Origin: Nitrospirae bacterium MYbin3
GTDB lineage: Bacteria > Nitrospirota > Thermodesulfovibrionia > Thermodesulfovibrionales > Dissulfurispiraceae
Direction of reading: 5' to 3'
DNA length: 57,501 nucleotides
Assembly: GCA_002753335.1 (NCBI GenBank)
Contig: PEAD01000020.1
Coordinates: 1-57,501, forward strand
The translations under genes and the position numbers were made by a program. This document shows positions 17,538 to 25,423 of this stretch, in pieces (the stretch's first letter is position 1; the number at the start of each line of letters is the position of its first letter). Below the pieces are notes generated by a model. The model was not told the origin of the DNA. It ran no database searches and saw nothing but the letters and a program-made list of their open reading frames with translations.

Positions 17538-18469
17538 CTATTGATTTTCCTTTCAGCCTTAAAGAGAAGAAACTTGGCGGCCGCAAGCACTATAAAGCTC
17601 ATCATAAAAAGCACGAGGGCAAGGTGAAAGAGCGAAGACAGATAAATATCCTTGTCCGCCTCGGTGAACTCATTGGCGAGTGTTACCGTTATGGTTGCTG
17701 CAGCGCTGAAAAGAGAGGATGTTATCTGATGATTGTTTCCCAGAACAAAAGCCACCGCCATAGTCTCACCAAGGGCTCTGCCAAGCGAGAGCACGATACC
17801 GCCGAAAACACCCATCTTCGAATAAGGCAGGACAACGTCCCTAACCACTTCCCATTGTGTGGCGCCAACAGCATAAGCCGATTCCTTAACCACAGCAGGG
17901 GTAAGGTTAAACGCGTCCCTCGAAATGCTGGCGGTAAAAGGGATTATCATAATACTCAAAATAACGCTTGCAGTAAGAAGATCTATGCCCATAGGCGTTC
18001 CTTGAAAAAGCATACCTATCAGAGGCACGAGGCCTAAGCTCTTCTGCAAAGCCGGTTCTATATATTTCGTCATAATAGGCGCCACAGTGAAAAGCCCCCA
18101 CATACCGTAAATTATGCTCGGAATCGCGGCAAGAAGTTCTATCGCAGCGCCAATAGGTCCTTTCAAGAAATCCGTAGCTATCTCCGTAACAAATACCGCA
18201 ATGCCAATAGCAATAGGTATTGCGATTATAAGGGCTATCGCAGTAGTAACCATAGTGCCGTATATGGAAGCTGCCGCTCCGAACAACTCGGTAACCGGAT
18301 TCCATTCATTTGTAACTATAAACTTTATAAAGCCGAATTTCCCTATTGAAAGGGAGGATTCTTTTAGGAGAATAGCGAAGATACCGATGACAAGCAGGAT
18401 CACCATAAACGACGCGCCGGCGGTGATAACCGAAAATAAAAGATCTATAGGATTTTTTTTCTGTATCAC
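17534..18469 (-). CDS. pstC: Phosphate ABC transporter permease PstC
   Basis: The 311-residue permease has six or so membrane segments, GIAVFVTEIATDFLKG, and the cytoplasmic EAA loop KESAYAVGATQWEVVRDVV, followed by GRALGETMAVAFVLGN. The start chosen is GTG at 18467-18469 (IQKKNPIDLLFSVITAG). A longer open frame to 18529 runs back into the pstS-pstC intergenic palindrome and is an artefact. It pairs with PstA. Confidence 0.92.
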   Translation of the reverse strand: MIQKKNPIDLLFSVITAGASFMVILLVIGIFAILLKESSLSIGKFGFIKFIVTNEWNPVTELFGAAASIYGTMVTTAIALIIAIPIAIGIAVFVTEIATDFLKGPIGAAIELLAAIPSIIYGMWGLFTVAPIMTKYIEPALQKSLGLVPLIGMLFQGTPMGIDLLTASVILSIMIIPFTASISRDAFNLTPAVVKESAYAVGATQWEVVRDVVLPYSKMGVFGGIVLSLGRALGETMAVAFVLGNNHQITSSLFSAAATITVTLANEFTEADKDIYLSSLFHLALVLFMMSFIVLAAAKFLLFKAERKINR

Positions 18470-18503
18470 AAGTGTCTCATAACGTTCCGCAATCAAAAAT
18501 ATC

Positions 18504-18531
18504 GAATGGCAGGGGCATGCCCCTGCCATTC
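18504..18531. other. 28-bp perfect palindrome between pstS and pstC
   Basis: GAATGGCAGGGGCA at 18504-18517 is exactly inverted at 18518-18531. It sits 17 bp after the pstS stop. A hairpin here has no U-run, so it is more likely a processing or stabilising structure that gives more pstS than pstCAB mRNA than a full terminator. A dispersed repeat is also possible. Confidence 0.6.
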
Positions 18532-18548
18532 ATAATAACAGACCTGCG

Positions 18549-19562
18549 TCACTGTATTCCGTTAGCCTTCCAATAAGCCCGTACTTTATCTTTAAGGGAC
18601 TTGGGCAGCGGAACATATACCAGTTCTTTGGCCTTGGCGTCCCCGTTTTTAAAAACCCACTCGAAAAACCTTACAGTTTTGACATTCGAATCTTTCTTTT
18701 CCTTGGCAAGCAGAATAAATGTGGCCCCTGCTATAGGCCAAGATGTTTTACCGGGTGTGTTATTAAGCCAAGCGTAGAAGTCCTTCTTTGAATCAAAGTC
18801 GCCAGATTCTGCAGCATCCCCAAAAGAATCAAAGTTAGGCTGTACAAAATTTCCTGCCTTGTTCTTAAGCTGTGTATAGGTCAATTTGTTCTGCTTCGCA
18901 TAAGCAAATTCAACATACCCGATAGAATTCGGGCTCTTCTTCACATAGTTGGCGACGCCCTCGTTCCCCTTCCCCCCTATGCCTGCAGGCCATTTGACCG
19001 ACTTGCCCTCACCTACTTTGTTTTTAAAAGAAGTACAAACTCCGGCAAGGTAATTCGTGAATATAGCTGTCGTACCCGAACCATCGGACCTTTGCACCAC
19101 CGTTATGCCTGCATCCGGCAGCTTTAACTTAGGGTTTAAAGAGATAAGCTTAGCATCATTCCATTTTTTTATTTCACCGAGGTAGATGCCGCACAATGTT
19201 TCTGCGTCAAGCTTCAACTCACCGTCTTTAATACCGCTAATATTCACCACAGGGACTACGCCGCCTATGACCGCAGGAAACTGAAACAGATTGTCTTTCT
19301 TAAGAGCCTCAGGCTTTACCGGATCATCTGATGCCCCGAAATCTACGGTCCTGCCTACAATCTGACGCTGTCCGCCTCCTGAACCTATGGATTGATAGTT
19401 GAATTTTATGCCAGTAGCCTTGTGGTAATCATAAGCCCATGAGGAATATACAGGGTACGGAAAAGAAGCGCCTGCTCCGTTAATCATATCAGCCGCTCCA
19501 GCAGAGGAATATGTCAGTGTTAACAAAAACACCATCAAAAAAATACTTAAAACATTCTTCAT
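18549..19562 (-). CDS. pstS: Phosphate-binding protein PstS
   Basis: The 337-residue periplasmic phosphate-binding protein begins with a signal peptide (about residues 1-23, ending SSAGAADM). The PstS motifs GAGASFPYPVYSSW, SIGSGGGQRQI, FGASDDPV and VVQRSDGSGTTAIFTNYL are present; the serine, aspartate and arginine in them contact phosphate. Length is normal. GAGGAG lies 6-11 bp upstream of the ATG, and a Pho box with a TATAAT lies in the 200 bp upstream. Confidence 0.96.
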   Translation of the reverse strand: MKNVLSIFLMVFLLTLTYSSAGAADMINGAGASFPYPVYSSWAYDYHKATGIKFNYQSIGSGGGQRQIVGRTVDFGASDDPVKPEALKKDNLFQFPAVIGGVVPVVNISGIKDGELKLDAETLCGIYLGEIKKWNDAKLISLNPKLKLPDAGITVVQRSDGSGTTAIFTNYLAGVCTSFKNKVGEGKSVKWPAGIGGKGNEGVANYVKKSPNSIGYVEFAYAKQNKLTYTQLKNKAGNFVQPNFDSFGDAAESGDFDSKKDFYAWLNNTPGKTSWPIAGATFILLAKEKKDSNVKTVRFFEWVFKNGDAKAKELVYVPLPKSLKDKVRAYWKANGIQ

Positions 19563-19593
19563 CTTGTTTTCTCCTCTTAAATCTTATTTTTTT

Positions 19594-19628
19594 ATTATAG
19601 AACCTTGATTGTTACAGGAATATTACAG
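19594..19628 (-). promoter_or_regulatory. Pho box and -10 element of the pst operon
   Basis: On the minus strand CTGTAATATTCCTGTAAC (19611-19628) consists of two CTGTAA repeats 11 bp apart, the PhoB-binding pattern. TATAAT follows 11 bp later (19594-19599), so the box takes the place of a -35 element. A weaker copy containing CTGTAAC lies further upstream near 19729-19745. Confidence 0.75.
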
Positions 19629-19759
19629 TTCCGCTAATTTCAGATTACTTTTTTTCATCTTATTAGATTGTACAACCATAAAGGTTTTCCGTAAAGCAAA
19701 GATTGCAAGTCTTAGAACAACTAAAATATTGTTACAGCAGTATTAGAAGAAGATTGAAT

Positions 19760-21478
19760 TCAGATTAAAATTTTGATCTTTGTTCCCTTGCCGTGTATGC
19801 TTTCGATGCACATGTCCCAGCCGTGGGCCCTTACAAGATGTTTGACTATGGCAAGACCGAGTCCTGTGCCACCCATCTTTCTTGACCTCGCAGGATCAAC
19901 CCTGTAAAACCTTTCGCAAAGCCTTGGCAGATGCTTGGCGGGTATGCCTATTCCGGTATCCTGAATAAACAAAAAAGCATTTCCATTTTCGCTGTCAGCC
20001 CCGAATACTAAGCCTCCTGAATCGGTGAATTTTATAGCGTTGTCAACAAGATTGGTAAGTATCTGAATGAGCCTGTTCCTGTCTGCGTTTATTTCGGATA
20101 ATTCAGGCTTTATAGAAACGCTTAGGGAAAGCCCTTTTACCGCAGCCTTGTCCTGAAAAAGCATAATCACGTTTTCGGATACTTCAGCAAGCATTACATC
20201 CGTTTTATCTATTCTGATTACACCAAGTTCAATCTTAGATATAGTCATCAAGTCATCAACAAGACTGTTTATCCTCTCGCTGTTGGACTTTATGGTGCGC
20301 AGAAAATTAAGGGCATTCTCCCTGTCATCGAGCGCACCGTCAAGGAGTGTTTCGGCAAAACCTTTTATAGCGGTAACCGGAGTTTTAATTTCATGAGACA
20401 CATTAGCGACAAAATCCTTTCTCACCTGTTCAAGCCTCACCGCCATAGTAATATCATGAAACACAGCCACATAGCCTGCAAGCTCATCCTCTTTGTAGGA
20501 AAATGGAGAAACACTAACTGATAAATGTCTTTCCTCTGGATAATCAAGTCTGAACTCAACAAATCCGGATGTATTATCTGCACGCACTTTATCTACCAAC
20601 TCAGAAAACTCCCTGTTTCTCACAACCTCGATAAAAGGTCTTCCTGAAATCTCAATATCACCAAAAAACTTCATTGAAGCAGAACTCAAAAGCCGCACCG
20701 TTCCCTTTGAGTCCATTATCAGCAAAGCATCCGGTATGCTCTTAAGAATTACATTGAGACGCTTCTCCTCTTCCGAATGCTGTTCTATCAGCTTTTGTAG
20801 ATTCACCGACATCTCATTCAGATTCTCAGCTATCTCTTCAAATTCCCTTGCATCTTCAAGAAAAAGCCTTTTGGTTATATCTCCCCGAGCCAGAGCGCGC
20901 GACAGATTAGTCACCTGTTTTAAAAGCCGTCTCAAGTGGTCCGTCTGCCATACTACAAAAACTACTGTTATTATGAGGACAAAACTCACCACCCCGATTA
21001 TTTTTATCCTGAGAATATTTACAGAATTATTTATATCCTTCAAAGGCACGCTCAGCCTTATAAAATTCGAGCCTGCTTTAGACGCGAAATAAAGGAAATC
21101 ATACTGTAAAGTCTCGCTGTGCCTGATAGCCGATCCATATCCGGATATAAGCGCCTGTTTTATCTCAGGCCTGTCTAAATGGTTGTCCATCAAAGAAGAG
21201 TCTCTGTCCGAATCACCCAGCACCTTGCCGTTCAGACCTATAACAGTGACTCGCGCATGGGATTTTTCCTTAATAGTTCGGCAGAAACCATCAATCTGTT
21301 TTTGGTTTGAAGGTACAGCTCCGGAAATAAGACTTATTCGAACAGCAATCTCTTTTTTTAGGTCTTCAATATAGCTTTCTCTTACTGCCGAGGTTATATA
21401 AATCTCGACCAGCAGAAGAGACACTATTAACAAAACCGAATATATCAGAAAGATGCGCCTGAATATCCCTTTTTTCAT
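19760..21478 (-). CDS. phoR: Phosphate regulon sensor histidine kinase PhoR
   Basis: A 572-residue membrane kinase: a first membrane segment (about residues 8-26), an extracytoplasmic domain to about 150, a second membrane segment (about 155-175), HAMP (about 176-235), PAS (about 240-345), HisKA with VSHEIKTPVTAIKGF (about 362), and HATPase with NLVDNAIKFTDSG, DTGIGIP and GGTGLGLAIVKHLV. It overlaps phoB by 4 bp and is followed by pstS. It senses phosphate status through the Pst-PhoU complex and phosphorylates PhoB. Confidence 0.93.
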   Translation of the reverse strand: MKKGIFRRIFLIYSVLLIVSLLLVEIYITSAVRESYIEDLKKEIAVRISLISGAVPSNQKQIDGFCRTIKEKSHARVTVIGLNGKVLGDSDRDSSLMDNHLDRPEIKQALISGYGSAIRHSETLQYDFLYFASKAGSNFIRLSVPLKDINNSVNILRIKIIGVVSFVLIITVVFVVWQTDHLRRLLKQVTNLSRALARGDITKRLFLEDAREFEEIAENLNEMSVNLQKLIEQHSEEEKRLNVILKSIPDALLIMDSKGTVRLLSSASMKFFGDIEISGRPFIEVVRNREFSELVDKVRADNTSGFVEFRLDYPEERHLSVSVSPFSYKEDELAGYVAVFHDITMAVRLEQVRKDFVANVSHEIKTPVTAIKGFAETLLDGALDDRENALNFLRTIKSNSERINSLVDDLMTISKIELGVIRIDKTDVMLAEVSENVIMLFQDKAAVKGLSLSVSIKPELSEINADRNRLIQILTNLVDNAIKFTDSGGLVFGADSENGNAFLFIQDTGIGIPAKHLPRLCERFYRVDPARSRKMGGTGLGLAIVKHLVRAHGWDMCIESIHGKGTKIKILI

Positions 21479-22188
21479 AACTCGGGTTCCACATAATAAC
21501 CGATGCCCCTTCGCGTCTTGATATAAGCAGGATTTGAAGGATCATCCTCAACTTGAGTCCGCAGCCTTCGTATATGAACATCCACTGTCCGGGGCTCCAC
21601 AAAAGCCTCATCCCGCCATATCGCGTCAAGAAGCTGATCCCTGCTGAACACCCTGCCCTTTCTCTCTGCAAGATATAAAAACAGCCTGAACTCCGTTGCA
21701 CTAAGGTTAAGCTTGTCGCCTTTCTTTGTGACCGTATAAGTTTCACGGTCAATCGAAATATTGCCAAGTCTGATGACGCCTTGGGCGGCCGTTTTTGTAT
21801 CAGACTCGACCTTTTCCTGAGTCCTGCGCAGCACCGCCTTGATACGCGCCGCAAGCTCCCTTGGACTGAACGGTTTTGTCATGTAATCGTCAGCCCCAAT
21901 CTCAAGACCCAGCACCCTGTCCAGTTCTTCCACTTTTGCGGTAAGCATTATGATAGGCAGTTTATTTGTCTTTGGATTGTTCCTTATGATCCTGCAAAGT
22001 TCCATCCCCTGAATTCCGGGCAGCATAAGATCGAGGACAAGCAGAGTATAAGTGTTAGCGTTTATTTTTTTGAGAGCTTCTTCACCGTCAAATGCGGCTT
22101 CGACCTCAAACCCATCCTTCTTTAGATTGTAAGAAACGAGCTCCACAATATCGGCCTCATCGTCAACTATAAGTATCTTATTAATCAC
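21475..22188 (-). CDS. phoB: Phosphate regulon response regulator PhoB
   Basis: From a GTG at 22186-22188 the protein has 237 residues. The receiver domain starts NKILIVDDEADIVEL, with Asp53 in VLDLMLPGIQG and lysine in MTKPFSPREL. The winged helix (about 140-235) has LSATEFRLFLYLAERKGRVF and TVDVHIRRLR. A longer frame starts from a TTG at 22224 but adds residues absent from the family. Its target is probably the Pho box at 19611-19628. Confidence 0.92.
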   Translation of the reverse strand: MINKILIVDDEADIVELVSYNLKKDGFEVEAAFDGEEALKKINANTYTLLVLDLMLPGIQGMELCRIIRNNPKTNKLPIIMLTAKVEELDRVLGLEIGADDYMTKPFSPRELAARIKAVLRRTQEKVESDTKTAAQGVIRLGNISIDRETYTVTKKGDKLNLSATEFRLFLYLAERKGRVFSRDQLLDAIWRDEAFVEPRTVDVHIRRLRTQVEDDPSNPAYIKTRRGIGYYVEPEL

Positions 22189-22284
22189 CGTATAGATATA
22201 CCATTTAGCATTATGAAGCCGCAATATAGCAATTCAGAAAAAGAAAGATAACTTTAATAACAAACCATTAGGGCCAACAATACG

Positions 22285-22491
22285 TCACCATCTGCTTATT
22301 ATCCTGAGAATAATAGCTTCATTAGGACAATTCTCGGCCGCTCTCGTCAACCGCACATCCTCATCCTGAATAGGGTAAGAAACCGAAGATTTCTCGCCCT
22401 TTATCGAAAAAACTTCGGATGCTCTAGAGGTGCAGGCCCCGCATCCCACGCATTTTTTAGTGTCTATTTTTATACTGACTTTACGCGCCAA
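22285..22491 (-). CDS. Small 4Fe-4S ferredoxin
   Basis: The 68-residue protein has one cluster motif, KKCVGCGACTSRASEVF, and a fourth cysteine in AENCPNEAIIL, the pattern of single-cluster ferredoxins. The third CxxC position is followed by serine and arginine rather than a proline. Translation appears to start at a TTG, because a stop lies just upstream in phase. It is an electron carrier with no evident partner next to it. Its first 19 codons are duplicated about 850 bp away at 23287-23344. Confidence 0.8.
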   Translation of the reverse strand: MARKVSIKIDTKKCVGCGACTSRASEVFSIKGEKSSVSYPIQDEDVRLTRAAENCPNEAIILRIISRW

Positions 22492-22549
22492 AGCTGTTTT
22501 AGTTGTCTATATTTGTCGGGCATCCAGTAAAAAACACAAAGACTTATAG

Positions 22550-22597
22550 ATTCCCGCTCAACGCACTAAAAAAAGTATGGACTATAGATGCGGGAAT
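22550..22597. repeat. Inverted repeat ATTCCCGC / GCGGGAAT
   Basis: Eight-base arms at 22550-22557 and 22590-22597 around a 32-bp spacer, between the ferredoxin and the YafQ module. The arms resemble common dispersed GCGGGAAT repeats. No function is proposed. Confidence 0.35.
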
Positions 22598-22717
22598 GAC
22601 GTAAGTCGTTATTTTGAGACTGTTAATAATTGTACCACAAAAATCACAGGGCCTTCGGCTGCTGATTCCATAACATTAAAATATTTTATTTTTGCCCTTT
22701 CAGAAAAATCTCTATGC

Positions 22718-22723
22718 TATAAT
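22718..22723 (+). promoter_or_regulatory. TATAAT -10 element of the antitoxin-toxin pair
   Basis: A consensus -10 ends 6 bp before the antitoxin ATG at 22730, so transcription should begin at or next to the start codon, giving a leaderless message. No good -35 is visible. Confidence 0.45.
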
Positions 22724-22729
22724 ATTTTT

Positions 22730-22945
22730 ATGAATACTGCCGCTGAACTCGACAGCATCACAGAGATACTTGCTAAAATGCCCGAATCGGTGTTGCAGGA
22801 AGTTAGAGACTTCGCCTTTTATCTTGCAGACCGAGAACGCAGAAGAAATGCGCTTATCAAAAGGGTGCAAGAGGCAGAGGCATCAGCTCCAACACGATAC
22901 GATTCTGTTGATGATGCGGTAAATGCAGTATTTGATGAAGTTTAA
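22730..22945 (+). CDS. Antitoxin of a YafQ-type module
   Basis: The 71-residue protein starts MNTAAELDSITEILAKMPES and continues with a helix LQEVRDFAFYLADRERRRNA and an acidic, flexible end with VDDAVNAVFDEV. This is the layout of small antitoxins that dimerise through the N-terminus and wrap the toxin with the C-terminus. The family was not recognised with certainty. It overlaps the toxin gene by 11 bp, and the upstream frame to 22577 is non-coding. Confidence 0.7.
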   Translation: MNTAAELDSITEILAKMPESVLQEVRDFAFYLADRERRRNALIKRVQEAEASAPTRYDSVDDAVNAVFDEV

Positions 22946-23204
22946 ATTTGACTACGCACCGGCATATCTTAAAAACGCACGCAAGCTCGCTAAAAAATAT
23001 CCTCAACTAAAAAAGACCTACACAGAAGTTCTGTATAAACTTGCAGAAAATCCCTTTAATCCGCAACTGCACACGCATCCGCTTACAGGAGAACTTAAGG
23101 GTAAATATGCCTGCTCTCTGACTTATGAACTTCGCATTGTTTTCAAGCTGAATGAGGATGTTGTCCACTTGCTTGATATAGGCTCACACGACGAGGTTTA
23201 TTGA
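22935..23204 (+). CDS. YafQ/RelE-family mRNA interferase toxin
   Basis: From ATG 22935 the protein has 89 residues and begins KFKFDYAPAYLKNARKLAKK. It ends with the typical RelE-fold strands HTHPLTGELKGKYACSLTYE, then LRIVFKL and LLDIGSHDEVY. The final His-Asp-x-x-Tyr resembles the YafQ subgroup, ribosome-dependent endoribonucleases. An in-frame ATG 12 bp upstream is possible. It is coupled to the antitoxin by overlapping frames. Confidence 0.8.
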   Translation: MKFKFDYAPAYLKNARKLAKKYPQLKKTYTEVLYKLAENPFNPQLHTHPLTGELKGKYACSLTYELRIVFKLNEDVVHLLDIGSHDEVY

Positions 23205-23544
23205 TACGAGTTACGATTATTCTGTCATACACGAATGCCTTTGTCGGGCATCCGTGTATCTAAAGAGAACCGTGCCCTTTAATTAAGCCCCGCATCCTAC
23301 GCATTTTTTAGTGTCTATTTTTATGCTGACTTTACGCGCCAAAGTTGCTCTCCTGCTAAACTTTTTTTCCTTTAGGCTCACAGGGCCTTCGGCTGTTGCC
23401 TACCGACCCCGCTTGCCTTTGTGCTTTTTGCCCTATGAAATACCGTTGCTTTTAATTTCACGGGGGCAGGACAGCGGTCTGGACACATCGCGCACTGACC
23501 GTGCATCCTTAAACGCAGCGGTTCGCGCTTGTTAATGATGTGTG
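23205..23544. other. 340-bp intergenic stretch between toxin gene and DGR template
   Basis: No gene is seen. It holds a hairpin ATACACGAATGCC / GGCATCCGTGTAT (23227-23259, one mismatch in 13 pairs, no T-run), the duplicated ferredoxin start (23287-23344), an 18-bp repeat TCACAGGGCCTTCGGCTG shared with the region just before the antitoxin gene, and the 3' flank of the DGR template repeat. Confidence 0.5.
23287..23344 (-). repeat. Duplicated 5' fragment of the ferredoxin gene
   Basis: These 58 bp match 22436-22493, the start of the ferredoxin gene, with two substitutions. The copy has the same TTG start and codes for MARKVSIKIDTKKCVGCGA, then meets a TAA. It is therefore a dead fragment. The two copies lie on either side of the YafQ module. 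Confidence 0.85.
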
Positions 23545-23670
23545 CTGGCGAGGCGGAAGCCAAGATTGTTGTTCCTGTTGTCCGGATTGTTGTTGTTGCG
23601 ATTGGCTGAGCGAACATTCCTCGCGTTGTTGTTCCAGCTGCCGCCACGATTCACCCGGTTGGAGCCGCTC
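23545..23670 (-). repeat. DGR template repeat (TR)
   Basis: The 126-bp segment aligns without gaps to the variable repeat at 25950-26075, with 21 differences. On the minus strand it is rich in AAC and AAT codons (15 asparagine codons in the aligned frame), the classic template design because adenines are the positions mutated. Its first 20 bases overlap the 3' end of the reverse transcriptase gene; the rest lies downstream. It is presumably transcribed as the non-coding TR RNA that the reverse transcriptase copies. Confidence 0.93.
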
Positions 23671-24688
23671 TCCGACCGCTGCCCGTATTAGCAAAAAGCC
23701 TTTTCCTTAAATTCAGTGAATCAGCAAACCCCGCAAACCCTATTATGCTCGCAAGGCTCATGCTGTATTTATCTTCGTCAATAAGTCCTCGCCTGAACTC
23801 ATTTTCCCTCTGCCTGATTTTGGCCTTGAGCCGTTTGATGTTCTCACTTTTGATACGAAGTAGCGACGGAAACACCCTGAAACCAAGAAACGGCAATCCG
23901 TTCAGCCTCGAATTTATCATGGTTGCGGAGTCTTTCAGTTTAAGACACAGACGCTGCTCAAGGAAATTCTCAGACAGTTTCAAAAGTTCTTTTAAACGCT
24001 CTTTGTCGTCAGAGAATATAACGCAGTCGTCCATGTAGCGAAGATACGCTTTGCAGCCAAGTTCGTCTTTTATGTAGTGGTCAAAGGCATCGAGATAAAC
24101 ATTCGCAAAAAACTGGCTTGTCAGATTACCGATAGGCAAGCCCTTGCCCGTCTGCTCTCCCCTGCTCGCGTCATTGTTGGCGACTATTATTTTTATCAGA
24201 TCAAGCAACCTTTTGTCCTTTATCTTTCTTTCAATGAGTCCGATCAGAACACTGTGATCCATGCTCTCGAAGTATTTATTGATATCGAATTTCAGATAAT
24301 AGCGGTTCTTGCGCATGAACTCCTGCGCCCTTCTGACGCATTTGTGCGTGCCCTTTTCCTTTCGAGTGGCGTAGGAATCATAGATAAACACCCTTTCAAA
24401 TATCGGCTCAAGAGCAGCAACTACAGAGTGGTGCACTACCCTGTCCCTGAAAGAAGCTACGCTTATCGTCCTTTCCTTAGGCTCATATACCTGAAAATAA
24501 CGGTACTTGTCTGGCCGGTAGATACCGTTTAACAGCTCACGCTGTAATTCAAAAAGTAGGTGTTCAAGCTCAAACTCAAAGGCGCATGCTTCTTCGGTTT
24601 TACCGCTGCCTCTCATCGCCTTTTTGAAAGCTCGATACAAGCTTTCAAATGTGCAGACCTTTTCAAACAGGTTTCCGGTTCTTTTCAT
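23651..24688 (-). CDS. DGR reverse transcriptase
   Basis: The 345-residue protein is a group II intron-like reverse transcriptase without maturase or endonuclease domains. Motifs in order: [60 protein letters not shown], and the catalytic YMDD in [12 protein letters not shown], then [11 protein letters not shown]. The IGNLTSQ form, with S-Q rather than the intron S-P, is the mark of DGR and related enzymes. It overlaps avd by 26 bp and its last codons lie within the template repeat. It reverse-transcribes TR RNA with errors at adenines, and the cDNA replaces the VR. Confidence 0.94.
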   Translation of the reverse strand: MKRTGNLFEKVCTFESLYRAFKKAMRGSGKTEEACAFEFELEHLLFELQRELLNGIYRPDKYRYFQVYEPKERTISVASFRDRVVHHSVVAALEPIFERVFIYDSYATRKEKGTHKCVRRAQEFMRKNRYYLKFDINKYFESMDHSVLIGLIERKIKDKRLLDLIKIIVANNDASRGEQTGKGLPIGNLTSQFFANVYLDAFDHYIKDELGCKAYLRYMDDCVIFSDDKERLKELLKLSENFLEQRLCLKLKDSATMINSRLNGLPFLGFRVFPSLLRIKSENIKRLKAKIRQRENEFRRGLIDEDKYSMSLASIIGFAGFADSLNLRKRLFANTGSGRRAAPTG

Positions 24689-25019
24689 GCGCCGATTTCC
24701 TCCATCCGCCCACCATAACTCCGGTTTCGTTCAGTTCCCTGCTGATGAACTCGTACTGACTGGATGAGAGGTATTTTCTGTTGAATGATATTCTGAAAAG
24801 AACTCTCAGTTTTTCTATATATAGGTTCAACTTATCCAATATATACGCCCTGTCTTTGCTATATATAGCCTCAATTATGCCTTCGGTTATGTCCAAAGAA
24901 AGGTTTGCTATCCTGTCCGAGAAGCTGAAACGCACACTTTTGGGGAAGCTGTCTGTCCTGTCGAGTATCCAGTCCTGCACCGAAAGCCATTTGTTGAAAA
25001 CAGGGTAGTCCTTGTTCAT
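24663..25019 (-). CDS. avd: DGR accessory variability determinant (Avd)
   Basis: The 118-residue basic helical protein (PVFNKWLSVQDWILDRTDSF, then FSFSDRIANLSLDITEGIIE and a C-terminal SRELNETGVMVGGWRKS) has the four-helix-bundle layout of Avd, related to proteins encoded in 23S rRNA intervening sequences. Known Avd forms a pentameric barrel that binds the reverse transcriptase and the template RNA and is needed for mutagenic homing. Its 26-bp overlap with the reverse transcriptase gene implies coupled translation. Confidence 0.88.
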   Translation of the reverse strand: MNKDYPVFNKWLSVQDWILDRTDSFPKSVRFSFSDRIANLSLDITEGIIEAIYSKDRAYILDKLNLYIEKLRVLFRISFNRKYLSSSQYEFISRELNETGVMVGGWRKSAHEKNRKPV

Positions 25020-25030
25020 TTTCCCTTTTT

Positions 25031-25053
25031 GTCACATTGAGCCTGTCGAAGGG
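25031..25053. repeat. Dispersed repeat copy, GTCACATTGAGCCTGTCGAA type
   Basis: One of three copies in 400 bp of the widespread CCTGAGCTTGTCGAAGG-type repeat. It supplies the last codons and stop of the GIY-YIG gene (PSTGSM). Confidence 0.7.
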
Positions 25054-25334
25054 CGTTTTTTCGACAACTCTATCAATCTTTCAAAATCCCCATTTATGAG
25101 AGACTCCTTCTTCCGTCTTGACCAGCCTTTAATCTGTTTCTCCCTAGATATTGCTTCAACAACATCTCCAAACTCCTCAATATACATTAGGTTAACAGGT
25201 CGTTTCTCATGGGTATAACATCCTTTAATAATTCCCTCTTGATGCTCATAGAAACGCCTTTCAACATCATTGGTTACACCTGTATAATAGCTTCCGTCCG
25301 AGCATTGCAATATGTAAATGTAGTAGCTCTTCAT
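25032..25334 (-). CDS. GIY-YIG domain endonuclease-like protein
   Basis: The 100-residue protein is a single GIY-YIG domain: YYIYILQCSDGSYYTGVTND supplies the two core strands, followed by the conserved arginine in VERRFYEHQEG and glutamate in EEFGDVVEAISREKQIKGW. Small proteins of this type are common, sometimes near dispersed repeats, and their role is unknown. It is flanked by copies of the same dispersed repeat and interrupts the spacing between the HRDC and avd genes, so it looks like a later insertion in the DGR cassette. Confidence 0.85.
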   Translation of the reverse strand: MKSYYIYILQCSDGSYYTGVTNDVERRFYEHQEGIIKGCYTHEKRPVNLMYIEEFGDVVEAISREKQIKGWSRRKKESLINGDFERLIELSKKRPSTGSM

Positions 25335-25351
25335 TTTTTATTTTCTATATC

Positions 25352-25423
25352 GTCATCCTTCGACAAGCTCAGGATGACATTTTCAGCTGGCTCACCACTG
25401 TCACCCTGAGCTTGTCGAAGGGG
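25352..25423. repeat. Inverted pair of dispersed repeats
   Basis: GTCATCCTTCGACAAGCTCA at 25352-25371, continuing to 25378, forms a hairpin by itself (8-bp arms GTCATCCT/AGGATGAC). An inverted copy (CACCCTGAGCTTGTCGAAGG) lies at 25402-25421. The second copy supplies the codons PSTSSG and the stop of the HRDC gene. Confidence 0.7.

Noticed and set aside
18470-18529. Longer N-terminus for PstC (MAGACPC...)
   Set aside because: These codons come from the intergenic palindrome and have no family match; GTG at 18469 is the better start.
23227-23259. Hairpin after the YafQ-like toxin gene as a rho-independent terminator
   Set aside because: The stem is good but no T-run follows; function left open.
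23378-23647. 89-residue minus-strand frame across the template repeat
   Set aside because: Reads the TR in a different phase from the VR and has no start signal; the TR is explained as a non-coding template.
23651-24688. Group II intron or retron origin for the reverse transcriptase
   Set aside because: No maturase/endonuclease domain, no retron msr/msd; TR, VR, Avd and the SQ motif fit a DGR.
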